Source: Paenibacillus sp. FSL H7-0326 | Lineage (GTDB): Bacteria > Bacillota > Bacilli > Paenibacillales > Paenibacillaceae | NCBI RefSeq assembly: GCF_001955535.1 | Contig: NZ_MPVN01000003.1 | Location: 186,001-250,000, forward strand | Direction of reading: 5' to 3' | Length of the DNA stretch: 64,000 bases | Part shown: positions 1 to 7,612 of the stretch, piece by piece | Layout: the number at the start of each line of letters is the position of its first letter | Numbering within the stretch: the stretch's first letter is position 1 | Notes under the pieces: generated by a model | What the model was told of the DNA's origin: nothing | Databases searched by the model: none | What the model saw: the letters and a program-made list of their open reading frames with translations, nothing else | Translations under genes and position numbers: made by a program

Positions 1-1
1 C

Positions 2-466
2 AAGCTTATTCCTAACAGTATGATCGTTGATCCGGAGCTATCTGGTTATTTGCTGAGAAAGTTAATACCTGATTCGATGAGACAGGAGCACGAGCGAAGC
101 GGGGATTTTCAAGATTTGGACTTGTGGAGAGTGCTTGTCGTGGAAGTCGCTAAGATGGTTAAGCTCAAATATAACAGGAACCTGATTGTTCCAATGACGC
201 TGTATAAACCATACAATTTTAATTACATTAAGGATGCGTTTGAGAAGCTGGATAAAGTATACCATTTCACTCTAATGGCTTCTAAGGCTTCGATCCATGA
301 GAGGCTGACCATTCGAGGGGATACCGTAGGGGGATGGCAGTTTCAGCAGACCGAAAAATGCTTGAGTGCTCTTCAAGCCAGTGTATTCTCAGAACATATT
401 GATTCCGAAAAACTCAATGCAGATGAAATCACGCAGTACATACTGAAGCAAATTGAATTACAATGA
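2..466 (+). CDS. TmrB-like ATP-binding protein, 5' end outside window
   Basis: The reading frame is open from the window edge, so the ATG at 20 is an internal codon and the true start lies upstream. The visible 154 residues match the C-terminal part of the Bacillus TmrB family: a DPE motif, a DLDLWR segment, NLIVPMTLY, VYHFTLMA and IHERL all sit in the expected order. TmrB is a membrane-associated ATP-binding protein that confers tunicamycin resistance when overexpressed; its P-loop would be upstream of this window. The gene is followed after a few bases by a DUF402 gene and a kinase, which suggests one transcription unit. A generic P-loop kinase with another substrate is the main alternative. 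Confidence 0.75.
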   Translation, partial: KLIPNSMIVDPELSGYLLRKLIPDSMRQEHERSGDFQDLDLWRVLVVEVAKMVKLKYNRNLIVPMTLYKPYNFNYIKDAFEKLDKVYHFTLMASKASIHERLTIRGDTVGGWQFQQTEKCLSALQASVFSEHIDSEKLNADEITQYILKQIELQ

Positions 467-485
467 ATTGTTAGGAGGGGTTAGA

Positions 486-947
486 TTGAAACCACTCACT
501 GTCATTTCCCGATTAGGTGAGTTTCAAGGATATGGAACAAGCGAGGTTGCATTCTTTGACCGCTATGATGAGCTATCCCGTAAAGTTATTCGCCATTATA
601 TTCTTATCCTTGAAGGAGTCAAAATAATGCATGAACCATGGGGATGGGCAAACGAATGGTATGTTGATTTGATAGATATTAAATTGAATGACGCTGAGAT
701 GGTACTAACAGATTTATACATAGATATAGTTGTAGAAGGCAATGGACCGACTTATAGATTAATCGACCTAGAAGAATATGCAGATGCGGTTAGCCAAGGT
801 CTAATCGATATGAAGGATATGAACAAACACTTGACTCAAGTTCAAATGTTTCTTGAAAATTATCTTCATAGAGGAAAAGTGTTCCCGCCAAAACAGATTG
901 AAGAGCTTTGCAAAGTAAATATGGGTGAAGAGGACAACTGCCGATGA
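486..947 (+). CDS. DUF402 domain protein
   Basis: A 153-residue protein if it starts at the TTG at 486, which lies six bases after AGGAGGGG (473-480); a TTG at 453 has no comparable ribosome site and would overlap the previous gene. The segments NEWYVDLIDI (about residue 56), TDLYIDIVVEG (about 75) and RLIDLEEYADA (about 91) fit the DUF402 fold, a small beta-barrel family that includes nucleoside di/triphosphate phosphatases. I do not see enough to assign a substrate. The stop overlaps the start of the following kinase gene by four bases (ATGA), so the two are probably translationally coupled. Confidence 0.7.
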   Translation: MKPLTVISRLGEFQGYGTSEVAFFDRYDELSRKVIRHYILILEGVKIMHEPWGWANEWYVDLIDIKLNDAEMVLTDLYIDIVVEGNGPTYRLIDLEEYADAVSQGLIDMKDMNKHLTQVQMFLENYLHRGKVFPPKQIEELCKVNMGEEDNCR

Positions 948-1969
948 TTGATTCAAAGGATTTTGTACAAATTCAGGAATTATGCACCAGATTAAAGCTG
1001 GGCATAGTTGCAGGAACACCAGAGCAGGTTACTGGTGGATTGCTGCACAAGATGTATTCAATTGTTACTGACCGCGGAACATATGCCATCAAGATGTTAA
1101 ATCCAGAAATAATGCAGAGGCCCACAGCACTTCAGAATTACAAAAATGCCGAACGTATTGCTAGAATGGCTGCAATGAATCAAATATCTGCATTGCCGGC
1201 GATCTCAGTCGATGACGAGTCTATTCATCTGGTTGGATCTAACTTTTATCTCATATTTAAATGGATTGAAGGTGGAAGCTTGAGCCTAGATCAAATACGA
1301 CTGACTCATTGTGAGATCGTTGGGGATTTGCTGGCAAGGATTCATGCTGTTGATTTTGCGGTTATAGGTGTTGTTGATCATGCTTCACACGAAGCTGCCA
1401 TTATTAATTGGAACTATTATTTAGACAAAGGAAGGATCGCTAACGCGGTTTGGGCTAACCTGTTAGAAGAAAATATGGATCTACTGTATGAGTCGAATGC
1501 TCAAGCAGTGGCTTCAGTTAAGGTATTAAGTACAGTGGATCGGATTATAAGCCATCGAGATTTAGATCCAAAGAATATAATGTGGCATGACGATCTACCT
1601 GTAATTATTGATTGGGAAGCAGCGGGTTACATAAATCAATGGCAGGATATGACGGAGACATTACTCTATTGGTGTGTAGATACACAGGGACGAATGATTC
1701 CTGAAAAATTTACAGCGTTCATGAGAGGATACAAGAAGCAGCCGGTTTCAATAGAGATAGACTGGCGGGCTGTGCTGTATAATGGATTGATAGGGAAGCT
1801 GGATTGGCTGGAGTATAACTTAAAAAGATCTTTGTATATGGAATGCAGGGATGCACAGGAACAACAGCTAGGAGAGGAGCAGGTTCTATTAACGCTCAAA
1901 GGAATCCAGAACTTTATCGAATTCATTCCTTCCTTTGAGGAAGTGTTGAAACATGAGTTTAATACATGA
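944..1969 (+). CDS. Aminoglycoside phosphotransferase-fold kinase
   Basis: 341 residues with the APH/choline-kinase signature: the catalytic loop SHRDLDPKNIMW (Asp near residue 206) followed by the metal-binding VIIDWEAAG (Asp near 222). The N-lobe has the expected beta-strand pattern (YAIKMLNPE, with the ATP-contacting Lys). The family phosphorylates small molecules such as aminoglycosides, choline, homoserine or macrolides; nothing here fixes the substrate, and the sequence is not one of the well-known resistance enzymes as far as I can tell. It overlaps the DUF402 gene and precedes a HAD phosphatase by about 20 bases with an AAGGAG site. Confidence 0.85.
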   Translation: MIDSKDFVQIQELCTRLKLGIVAGTPEQVTGGLLHKMYSIVTDRGTYAIKMLNPEIMQRPTALQNYKNAERIARMAAMNQISALPAISVDDESIHLVGSNFYLIFKWIEGGSLSLDQIRLTHCEIVGDLLARIHAVDFAVIGVVDHASHEAAIINWNYYLDKGRIANAVWANLLEENMDLLYESNAQAVASVKVLSTVDRIISHRDLDPKNIMWHDDLPVIIDWEAAGYINQWQDMTETLLYWCVDTQGRMIPEKFTAFMRGYKKQPVSIEIDWRAVLYNGLIGKLDWLEYNLKRSLYMECRDAQEQQLGEEQVLLTLKGIQNFIEFIPSFEEVLKHEFNT

Positions 1970-1990
1970 GTGTAAAAAAGGAGAATAGAG

Positions 1991-2656
1991 ATGCCATACA
2001 CTAACCTATTGTTTGACCTGGACGGCACATTGACTGATCCGAAGCTGGGAATTACGAAGTCGGTTCAACATGCGCTGGGTAAAATGAATATTTCTGTTGC
2101 CAGCTTGGAAGAGCTGAACAAATTCATAGGGCCGCCGCTGCGCGTTTCCTTCAAAGATTTTTATCAATTTGATGAGGCACAGATTGAAGCTGCTGTTGAT
2201 TATTATCGAGAATATTTTAGTGTTACCGGACTCTTCGAGAATGCTGTATTTCCTGGAGTTAGAGAGATGCTCGAACGTTTAAGCTGCGACCCACAGATGC
2301 GGTTGTTTATTGCGACTTCCAAGCCGGAAGTATATGCGAAGCAAATATTGGAGCATTACGAGCTCAGCACCTATTTTGAATACATATGCGGAAGCGAGCT
2401 GGACGGAGCACGATCTGCCAAAGCTGAAATTATCGGATATCTCATGGAGAATTACAATTTGGATCCAGATCAAACGGTAATGATTGGTGATCGTAAACAT
2501 GACATTATCGGTGCTCACCATCAACATATTGCCTCCATTGCTGTGGGATTTGGATACGGAAGCGAGGAAGAGTTGACCTCTGAGCAGCCCACCCACTATG
2601 TAAAAAGTGTGGAGGAATTAAGCGATTTCTTATCTTTAAATCACCATGGAGGATGA
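1991..2656 (+). CDS. HAD-family phosphatase, phosphoglycolate phosphatase-like
   Basis: 221 residues with all HAD motifs: DLDGTLTD at residues 9-16 (nucleophile and acid Asp), ATSKPE near 107 (motif II Ser and motif III Lys) and MIGDRKHDI near 165 (motif IV). A helical cap between motifs I and II makes it subclass IA, like Gph or PpaX. Likely removes phosphate from a small metabolite, possibly phosphoglycolate or pyrophosphate. The gene follows AAAGGAG at about 1979 and ends inside the ribosome site of the GNAT gene. Confidence 0.85.
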   Translation: MPYTNLLFDLDGTLTDPKLGITKSVQHALGKMNISVASLEELNKFIGPPLRVSFKDFYQFDEAQIEAAVDYYREYFSVTGLFENAVFPGVREMLERLSCDPQMRLFIATSKPEVYAKQILEHYELSTYFEYICGSELDGARSAKAEIIGYLMENYNLDPDQTVMIGDRKHDIIGAHHQHIASIAVGFGYGSEEELTSEQPTHYVKSVEELSDFLSLNHHGG

Positions 2657-2658
2657 TC

Positions 2659-3186
2659 ATGATTACTTATCGCGAACTTACCCCTGCGGATGTACATCAA
2701 TTGAAGGAGATTGATCGCTCCGAGCATATTGAGCTCATATACGAAATGGACAATGATCAGCTAGTTGAGATCAAGACGGATCACGAGTGTCCGAACTGGG
2801 ACGACGAATTGCTGCGTGAAATGGAGGAAAGGTTCATCTACGAGCTTGAAAAAGGCGGAATGGCCGTTGGTGCATTTGCAGGCGATATCTTGGTCGGATT
2901 CGGAGTGCTTGCCCACAAGCCTAGAGGCGTTCGACAGGATCAACTACAAGTGGATCTTATGTATGTGTCGAGACAATACAGGAGACAAGGCATTGGGACT
3001 CAGCTGTTGGATCGGCTCTCAGAAGAGGCCAGGTCCAGGGGTGCTGCCGCTCTGTACATCTCGTCAACGGAGACCAGGTCAGCCGTTTCTTTTTATCAGA
3101 GTAATGGAAGTCATTTATCTAAAGAAATCGATGAAGAGCTGTTTAACAAGGAACCAAAGGATATTCATATGAAGATTAAGCTTTAA
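2659..3186 (+). CDS. GNAT-family N-acetyltransferase
   Basis: 175 residues. The acetyl-CoA binding motif is clear: VSRQYRRQGIGTQLLDRL near residues 102-120, followed by the beta5/alpha4 region ALYISSTETRSAVSFYQSNG typical of GNAT enzymes. The ATG at 2653 touches the GGAGG at 2648-2652, so the ATG at 2659, six bases away, is the better start. Substrate unknown. Its position at the end of a run holding a TmrB-like protein and a kinase would fit self-protection against a small molecule, but that is inference. Confidence 0.85.
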   Translation: MITYRELTPADVHQLKEIDRSEHIELIYEMDNDQLVEIKTDHECPNWDDELLREMEERFIYELEKGGMAVGAFAGDILVGFGVLAHKPRGVRQDQLQVDLMYVSRQYRRQGIGTQLLDRLSEEARSRGAAALYISSTETRSAVSFYQSNGSHLSKEIDEELFNKEPKDIHMKIKL

Positions 3187-3288
3187 ATGATAGAGCAGAG
3201 AAGTACTTAATAAAATGACGTAATCTAACATGAGTGGGACGTTTTCTAACATTTACGGACGACAACATAATGAATAAGAGGTGAGTGG

Positions 3289-3996
3289 ATGAAACAAATT
3301 ATTGCGATGGGCGGAGGCGGTTTTTCAATGGAACCGGACAACCTACTGCTGGATAAGTACATATTAGAGCAGGCAGGAACAGCTTCACCAAAAGTATGTT
3401 TTATCCCTACGGCCAGCGGAGATGCTGATAACTATGTCGAGCGTTTCTATCATGCGTTTAGCACATTGAATTGTACACCTGTTCATCTTTCTCTCTTTCG
3501 GCCTAATTTTCAAGACTTGGAGAGTTATGTGCTTGATCAAGATATTGTCTATGTTGGTGGGGGAAGCACTCGTAATATGCTCGTCCTCTGGAAGGAGTGG
3601 GGGCTGGATCGAATTCTTCATTCTGCTTATGAAAAAGGAGTTATTCTCGCAGGGCTTAGTGCAGGATCTATTTGCTGGTTTGAAGACGGACTCACCGATC
3701 CGTTAAATGCTTCGGTATATAAGCTCAATGGCTTAGGCCTCTTAGAAGGGAGCCACTGCCCGCATTATGACGGTGAGGTCAATAGAAGGCCTGGCTACCA
3801 CAAGCTCATTTCGGAAGGAGCGATGAAGCCAGGGTATGGTGTGGATGACGGGGCTGCGCTGCATTTTGCAGATGATGTGTTATTAAGAACAGTCAGCTCT
3901 AGAATTGGTGCCAAGTCCCACTATGTGTCCATTAACGACCAGCAAGAAGTGGATGAGCAAGCCCTGAATGTCGTATTTCTGGGGGAACGAGTATAA
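3289..3996 (+). CDS. Peptidase family S51 (dipeptidase E-like)
   Basis: 235 residues. The nucleophile elbow AGLSAGSICWF (Ser near residue 123) and the preceding YVGGGSTRNML are the signatures of peptidase E/cyanophycinase-type serine peptidases; HYDGEVNRRPGYH carries the later conserved His. Family members cleave Asp-X dipeptides in the cytoplasm; the Bacillus relative is YgaJ. It stands alone, between an untranscribed-looking 100-base gap and a clear terminator. Confidence 0.85.
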   Translation: MKQIIAMGGGGFSMEPDNLLLDKYILEQAGTASPKVCFIPTASGDADNYVERFYHAFSTLNCTPVHLSLFRPNFQDLESYVLDQDIVYVGGGSTRNMLVLWKEWGLDRILHSAYEKGVILAGLSAGSICWFEDGLTDPLNASVYKLNGLGLLEGSHCPHYDGEVNRRPGYHKLISEGAMKPGYGVDDGAALHFADDVLLRTVSSRIGAKSHYVSINDQQEVDEQALNVVFLGERV

Positions 3997-4003
3997 CATA
4001 GGG

Positions 4004-4031
4004 AGTCCATCCATGAGATGGGCTTTTTTTT
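4004..4031 (+). terminator. Intrinsic terminator after S51 peptidase
   Basis: Eight-base-pair stem (AGTCCATC with GATGGGCT, one G-T pair), five-base loop, then a run of eight T. Confidence 0.85.
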
Positions 4032-4072
4032 ATGCTCATTTGTTTAACAATGTATTAATTTATAAAGTTACG

Positions 4073-4101
4073 TTTACAATTAAAGTAAAAAGTGATATCA
4101 T
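4073..4101 (+). promoter_or_regulatory. Sigma-A-type promoter for SPFH gene
   Basis: TTTACA at 4073-4078, 17-base spacer, TATCAT at 4096-4101, about 45 bases upstream of the SPFH start. Recognised by eye only. Confidence 0.5.
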
Positions 4102-4144
4102 AAATATATCAAAACAATATTGTAGAGAGATGCGGTGATGTTTA

Positions 4145-4999
4145 TTGTTCCAGGAGAAAAAAGTATTTCGTGTAAATGGCTTTGTAGGTCTGCTTGTTGT
4201 TGCTGTGCTCCTTGCTGCCGGAGTCTATGCCTTTACCACAGATGAAACAGGCGGTTATGTTGCAGGCTCCATTCTTGCTGTCGTTGCTGTCTTGCTGGCT
4301 ACGGGGATGACGGTTGTTCAGCCGAATCAAGCGATGGTGCTTACATTTTTCGGTAAGTATATGGGGGTTATCCGCGACAGTGGGTTTTATATGACCATTC
4401 CGCTCTCGGCACAGAAGAAGGTATCGCTTCGTGTCCGTAACTTCAACAGCTCGATGCTCAAAGTAAATGATGTGGAAGGGAATCCGATTGAGATTGAAGC
4501 TGTGGTTGTCTTCTCCGTCGTGGATTCCGCGAAGGCGTTGTTTGAGGTTGATGATTATGAATCCTTCGTTGAAATTCAGAGCGAGACCGCACTGCGCCAT
4601 GTGGCCAGTAAATATGCATATGATAATCTTGACGGGGCTGGATTCTCTCTGCGAAGCAATGCGGAGGAGATCGCCATGGAGCTCACGAATGAGCTGCAGG
4701 CTCGTCTGGAAATTGCAGGAGTTAACGTGCGTGAATCCCGCTTGACACATCTGGCGTACTCTACAGAGATTGCAAGCGCGATGCTGCAAAGACAACAGGC
4801 GTCTGCTATTATCTCCGCTCGGGAGAAAATTGTAGAAGGTGCGGTCACGATGGTACAGCTTGCAATTGAACGGCTTGAGAAAGAAGGAGCTGTTGAACTT
4901 GACGAGGAACGCAAAGCTGCGATGATTAATAATCTGCTTGTTGCTGTCGTTTCTGATCGTTCTGCCCAGCCGGTCATTAACACCAGCTCACTTTATTAA
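4145..4999 (+). CDS. SPFH/band-7 domain membrane protein
   Basis: 284 residues starting at TTG, because the frame is closed by a stop just upstream and GGTGAT lies five bases before. Two hydrophobic segments (about residues 10-27 and 35-55) precede a band-7/SPFH domain starting at VVQPNQAMVLTFFGKY and ending in the AREKIVEGAVTMVQLAIERLE helix. This is the stomatin/prohibitin superfamily, whose members oligomerise on membranes and organise lipid microdomains or attached proteases. The next gene encodes a ribbon-helix-helix protein, a pairing that recurs with this subtype. Not a FloT/YuaG flotillin by length. Confidence 0.85.
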   Translation: MFQEKKVFRVNGFVGLLVVAVLLAAGVYAFTTDETGGYVAGSILAVVAVLLATGMTVVQPNQAMVLTFFGKYMGVIRDSGFYMTIPLSAQKKVSLRVRNFNSSMLKVNDVEGNPIEIEAVVVFSVVDSAKALFEVDDYESFVEIQSETALRHVASKYAYDNLDGAGFSLRSNAEEIAMELTNELQARLEIAGVNVRESRLTHLAYSTEIASAMLQRQQASAIISAREKIVEGAVTMVQLAIERLEKEGAVELDEERKAAMINNLLVAVVSDRSAQPVINTSSLY

Positions 5000-5017
5000 T
5001 GAGAGGCATCCGCATTA

Positions 5018-5203
5018 ATGGCAGGTAAGAAGAAGAGCTTCCCTCTCCGCCTCGACCAGGCTACGTATGAGGCTTTGGAGCGCTGGGCAGCTGATGAATT
5101 CCGAAGCGTAAATGGTCATATTGAGTTTCTGTTAAGAGAAGCTCTAAGAGATGCGGGGAGACTACCCGGCCCCAAGCGGATTACTGACAATAACGAAGAG
5201 TGA
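5018..5203 (+). CDS. Ribbon-helix-helix (Arc/MetJ-type) small protein
   Basis: 61 residues. SFPLRLDQATYEALERWA followed by NGHIEFLLREALRDAG gives one beta strand and two helices, the RHH DNA-binding fold, with a basic N-terminus (AGKKK). Starts 18 bases after the SPFH gene, with GAGAGG ten bases before the ATG, so it is probably co-transcribed with it. Likely a dimeric DNA-binding regulator or an adaptor; no toxin gene is adjacent, so I do not call it an antitoxin. Confidence 0.8.
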   Translation: MAGKKKSFPLRLDQATYEALERWAADEFRSVNGHIEFLLREALRDAGRLPGPKRITDNNEE

Positions 5204-5278
5204 TAAGAGCATCACATCAAGATTTAACATCAGTTAGGTTAAGTCTTGACATTAACGTATATAATATGGAATAGGAAG

Positions 5279-5314
5279 AAGAGGAGCTGTCTTTAGATGA
5301 CGCTGCTCTTTTCC
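5279..5314 (+). terminator. Possible terminator after RHH gene
   Basis: AAGAGGAGC pairs with GCTGCTCTT (one mismatch in nine) and is followed by TTCCTC, a poor T tract. Weak but the only candidate between the RHH gene and the cupredoxin gene. The rest of 5204-5468 is AT-rich with no other structure I can support. Confidence 0.4.
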
Positions 5315-5468
5315 TCATTTCAAGACTTCATTCACATAATGTTTATATTTTTGACAAAAGAATGTAATGAAATAGCTACAAAGGGTCATATAGTTCATTG
5401 AAAAGATGGTTTATGCTAAAGATATAAATATATTACTTTAGATATTTCTCGAGGGGACTTGTTTAGTT

Positions 5469-5891
5469 ATGAATAAAAAGTTAGTAAAATGGTGGCCATT
5501 CCTGGCACTGGGACTTGCGGGCGTACTTGTTATAGGTGGTTTAATCTTATTCTTCCAAGGTAACAGCATGGTTCCATCTGCACTGGATAGAGGCCAGACC
5601 GTGCAAGAAGAAGAGGATCTAAGCAATTATGAGATCGTAACCGTCGAAATTAATGATAAGGGCTTCTCTCCTAGTCACATCGAAGTGAAGCAAGGTGTAC
5701 CAACGAAGATTAACTTTAAGAAAGTGACGAACCTTACTCATATTACCAGCCTTGTCTCAGAGGATATTGATATGCTTCAATATTTGCAGAAAGGCGACAA
5801 TTATTATACCGTGGATACAACACTCGAGCCGGGGACTTATAACTTTAATTGCGGAATGTATATGACCTTTGGCACCCTGACGGTTAAATAA
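5469..5891 (+). CDS. Membrane-anchored cupredoxin-domain protein
   Basis: 140 residues. One N-terminal membrane segment (about 10-30) is followed by an extracytoplasmic cupredoxin domain. His91 (in NLTHI), Cys128 and Met130/Met132 (in FNCGMYM) are placed like copper ligands of EfeO-type and type-1 copper proteins. Probably an electron-transfer or copper/iron-handling protein on the outer face of the membrane. It is a single-gene unit with its own strong terminator; no partner oxidase or EfeUOB gene is adjacent. Confidence 0.75.
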   Translation: MNKKLVKWWPFLALGLAGVLVIGGLILFFQGNSMVPSALDRGQTVQEEEDLSNYEIVTVEINDKGFSPSHIEVKQGVPTKINFKKVTNLTHITSLVSEDIDMLQYLQKGDNYYTVDTTLEPGTYNFNCGMYMTFGTLTVK

Positions 5892-5901
5892 CAAGATAGC
5901 A

Positions 5902-5947
5902 AGAAGCAGTATCTTATCGTTTATGATAAAATACTGCTTCTTTTTTG
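5902..5947 (+). terminator. Intrinsic terminator after cupredoxin gene
   Basis: GAAGCAGTAT pairs with ATACTGCTTC, with an extra TTATC/GATAA pairing near the loop, then six T. Lies between convergent genes. Confidence 0.9.
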
Positions 5948-5988
5948 CAGCTTATTGATCGTTTTGGTTGTGGTACATGTTTTATAAT

Positions 5989-7221
5989 TTATGCATTGAG
6001 TTCAGCAGCGAAGGCAGCGGACTTCTTGCCCTGCTTCTGCAGCCATGTTTTTCTCCATTGCAGACTCATGGCAATGACCAGAATACAAGCAGCTGCAGCG
6101 ACGACGCTTAGAATCAAGAATCCAGGGGTGTAGCTTCCAACCGATTTGTATAGGTTTCCGAGGAGAAGCGGCAGCGCATACCCACCTAATCCTCCGGCCG
6201 CACCGACAATTCCTGTCATGAGACCAATCTCAGCGCCGAACCGAAGCGGAACGAGCTGAAACACCGAACCGTTACCGGCACCAAGGCACATCATGCCGAT
6301 GAACAAGAGCACAACGACGACTGGGAGTGGAGGCAGGAATGAAACACCTACCAGCATGAGAGCAGCTCCTGCATAGAGGAATGTTAGAATACGTGTTCCT
6401 CCGAAGCGGTCAGAGAGCATGCCTCCGACTGGACGGAAGAAGCTGCCCGCAATAATACAGAATGTTGCAATATCGGCTGCCTGTACAGCAGATAGGCCAT
6501 ATTGCGTATTGAAGAAGATCGTTAAGTAATTGGATAGACCGACAAATCCACCGAAGGTAACACAATAAAATAAACAGAGAATCAGTGCGTCTTTTTGTTT
6601 TAAGACATGGGCATATTGCGCAAAGGTCTTAGGAGCAGGGCGATTCGGGCTGTTCTTGGCAAAGATCGTAAAGAGGATAAAGACGATGATGATAGGAATC
6701 ATAGCGAGTCCGAATACGACTTCCCAGCTTCCGAAATGTGTAGCAAGTCGGTTGGCAAATAGAGTAGCAAGTACGGTTCCACTATTACCTGCTCCGGCAA
6801 TTCCCATGGCCAGACCTTGGTGCTCTTTTGGATACCACTGGCTTGCCAGTGGTAGTGCTGCAGCAAAGGAAGCGCCAGCTACGCCAAGGAGCAGTGCAAC
6901 AACATACAGCTGATCGAGTGAGCTGACCCATTGCCAGCCGAGAATTAAAGGAATCAAGGTGACGATCATCCCGATCTGCGCAGTAAGCTTGGGACCAATG
7001 TGGTCGGTCAGATACCCGAAGAGCAGTCGAAGTATGGAGCCGCTTAATACCGGAAGTGCAACCAGATTTGCTTTTTGGGCTGCATCCATCGGGTAATCTC
7101 CTGCAATGACAACACTAAGCGGACCAATCAAGCCCCAGATCATAAAACTGATGTCGAAATAGAAAAATGCACCGAAGAGTGTGGGGTTATGCCCGCTTTT
7201 CCAGAAACTTTTTTTCTCCAT
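5989..7221 (-). CDS. Nitrate/nitrite transporter, NarK/NasA family (MFS)
   Basis: 410 residues with about twelve membrane segments. LFGAFFYFDISFMIWGLIG at the N-terminus, AGAGNSGTVLATLFANR and the later GGMLSDRFGGTRI are hallmarks of the nitrate/nitrite porter family; AGASFAAALPLASQWYP is the first nitrate signature. It imports nitrate (or exchanges it for nitrite). GGGAGA precedes the start. Transcribed divergently from nasB; its leader carries two A-N-N-G loop hairpins and a terminator (see 7283-7371), so expression probably depends on antitermination. Symbol withheld because NarK and NasA roles cannot be separated by eye. Confidence 0.9.
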   Translation of the reverse strand: MEKKSFWKSGHNPTLFGAFFYFDISFMIWGLIGPLSVVIAGDYPMDAAQKANLVALPVLSGSILRLLFGYLTDHIGPKLTAQIGMIVTLIPLILGWQWVSSLDQLYVVALLLGVAGASFAAALPLASQWYPKEHQGLAMGIAGAGNSGTVLATLFANRLATHFGSWEVVFGLAMIPIIIVFILFTIFAKNSPNRPAPKTFAQYAHVLKQKDALILCLFYCVTFGGFVGLSNYLTIFFNTQYGLSAVQAADIATFCIIAGSFFRPVGGMLSDRFGGTRILTFLYAGAALMLVGVSFLPPLPVVVVLLFIGMMCLGAGNGSVFQLVPLRFGAEIGLMTGIVGAAGGLGGYALPLLLGNLYKSVGSYTPGFLILSVVAAAACILVIAMSLQWRKTWLQKQGKKSAAFAAELNA

Positions 7222-7282
7222 CCTAATCTCTCCCTTTTATCTTTAAATAGATCAGATCCATCATGAAGAGGGATCTCAACTG

Positions 7283-7333
7283 CATCAAAAATAGCCGCAA
7301 TTCGCCCCTTACTTAAAGGGTTCGAGCTGCGGC
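7283..7333 (-). terminator. Leader terminator upstream of nitrate transporter
   Basis: On the minus strand GCCGCA pairs with TGCGGC (7328-7333 with 7294-7299), TCG with CGA, and CCCTT with AAGGG around a TAAGT loop; the hairpin is followed by TATTTTTG. It sits between the promoter and the start codon, where it would stop transcription before the gene unless prevented. Confidence 0.75.
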
Positions 7334-7371
7334 CTCATTGCCGTGACATATGATTCACTTCATTGTGAATC
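7330..7371 (-). promoter_or_regulatory. Candidate ANTAR antiterminator element, transporter leader
   Basis: Read on the minus strand, hairpin P1 (7371-7352) is a perfect 7-bp stem GATTCAC/GTGAATC closing the hexaloop AATGAA. After an 8-base linker, P2 (7343-7330) is CGGC/GCCG closing the hexaloop AATGAG. Both loops have A at position 1 and G at position 4, the invariant bases of RNA sites bound by ANTAR regulators such as NasR and EutV. The 3' strand of P2 is part of the 5' strand of the terminator, so forming P2 would block the terminator. Sequence features are direct; function is inferred from the known mechanism. Confidence 0.7.
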
Positions 7372-7404
7372 GCTATGTATTTTGTTTGGATGACTGTACA
7401 CTGA

Positions 7405-7433
7405 ATTATAGAAATTGATTTTCGATATGTCAA
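7405..7433 (-). promoter_or_regulatory. Consensus sigma-A promoter for nitrate transporter
   Basis: Minus strand TTGACA (7433-7428), exactly 17 bases, TATAAT (7410-7405). A perfect match to the vegetative promoter consensus; the start point would be near 7398, about 27 bases before hairpin P1. Confidence 0.8.
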
Positions 7434-7499
7434 GATACTTAACGCAATTTATTGAAAAAAATGAAAGTAATCGTATGAAAGCATTTTGTGTTAAAAATA

Positions 7500-7528
7500 T
7501 TGACATAGAATCGGGTATCCTATATTCT
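7500..7528 (+). promoter_or_regulatory. Sigma-A promoter for nasB
   Basis: TTGACA at 7500-7505, 17-base spacer, TATTCT at 7523-7528. The predicted start point near 7535 is only a few bases before leader hairpin P1. Confidence 0.75.
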
Positions 7529-7542
7529 CTTATATATAAGTT

Positions 7543-7582
7543 CAGCACAACGGAGTGCTGTTTCGTGAGGCAGCGCAGCCCC
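7543..7582 (+). promoter_or_regulatory. Candidate ANTAR antiterminator element, nasB leader
   Basis: P1 (7543-7560) is CAGCAC/GTGCTG closing hexaloop AACGGA. P2 (7569-7580, with an outer G-C at 7567/7582) is GGC/GCC closing hexaloop AGCGCA, 8 bases after P1. Both loops again have A1 and G4. The 3' strand of P2 (GCC from 7578) is the first part of the downstream terminator stem, so the two structures exclude each other. P2 is short, which makes this copy the weaker of the two structurally. Confidence 0.65.
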
Positions 7583-7612
7583 TTTTTCTTATTTTGAAAA
7601 AGGGGCTTTTTT
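7577..7612 (+). terminator. Leader terminator upstream of nasB
   Basis: Eleven-bp stem GCCCCTTTTTC (7578-7588) with GAAAAAGGGGC (7596-7606), a seven-base loop and six T. It lies about 70 bases before the nasB start codon, with no gene in between, so it acts as an attenuator rather than a gene-end terminator. Confidence 0.9.

Noticed and set aside
5018..5203. RHH protein as an antitoxin of a toxin-antitoxin pair
   Set aside because: No small toxin gene is adjacent; the neighbour is a 284-residue SPFH membrane protein.
5246..5265. TTGACA followed by TATAAT before the cupredoxin gene
   Set aside because: The spacing is only 8 bases, far from the 16-18 needed for a sigma-A promoter.
7352..7371. 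GATTCACTTCATTGTGAATC as a protein-binding DNA operator
   Set aside because: It is a perfect inverted repeat, but it lies about 27 bases inside the predicted transcript and its minus-strand loop fits the ANTAR rule together with a second hairpin; the RNA reading explains more. On the plus strand the loop TTCATT does not fit.
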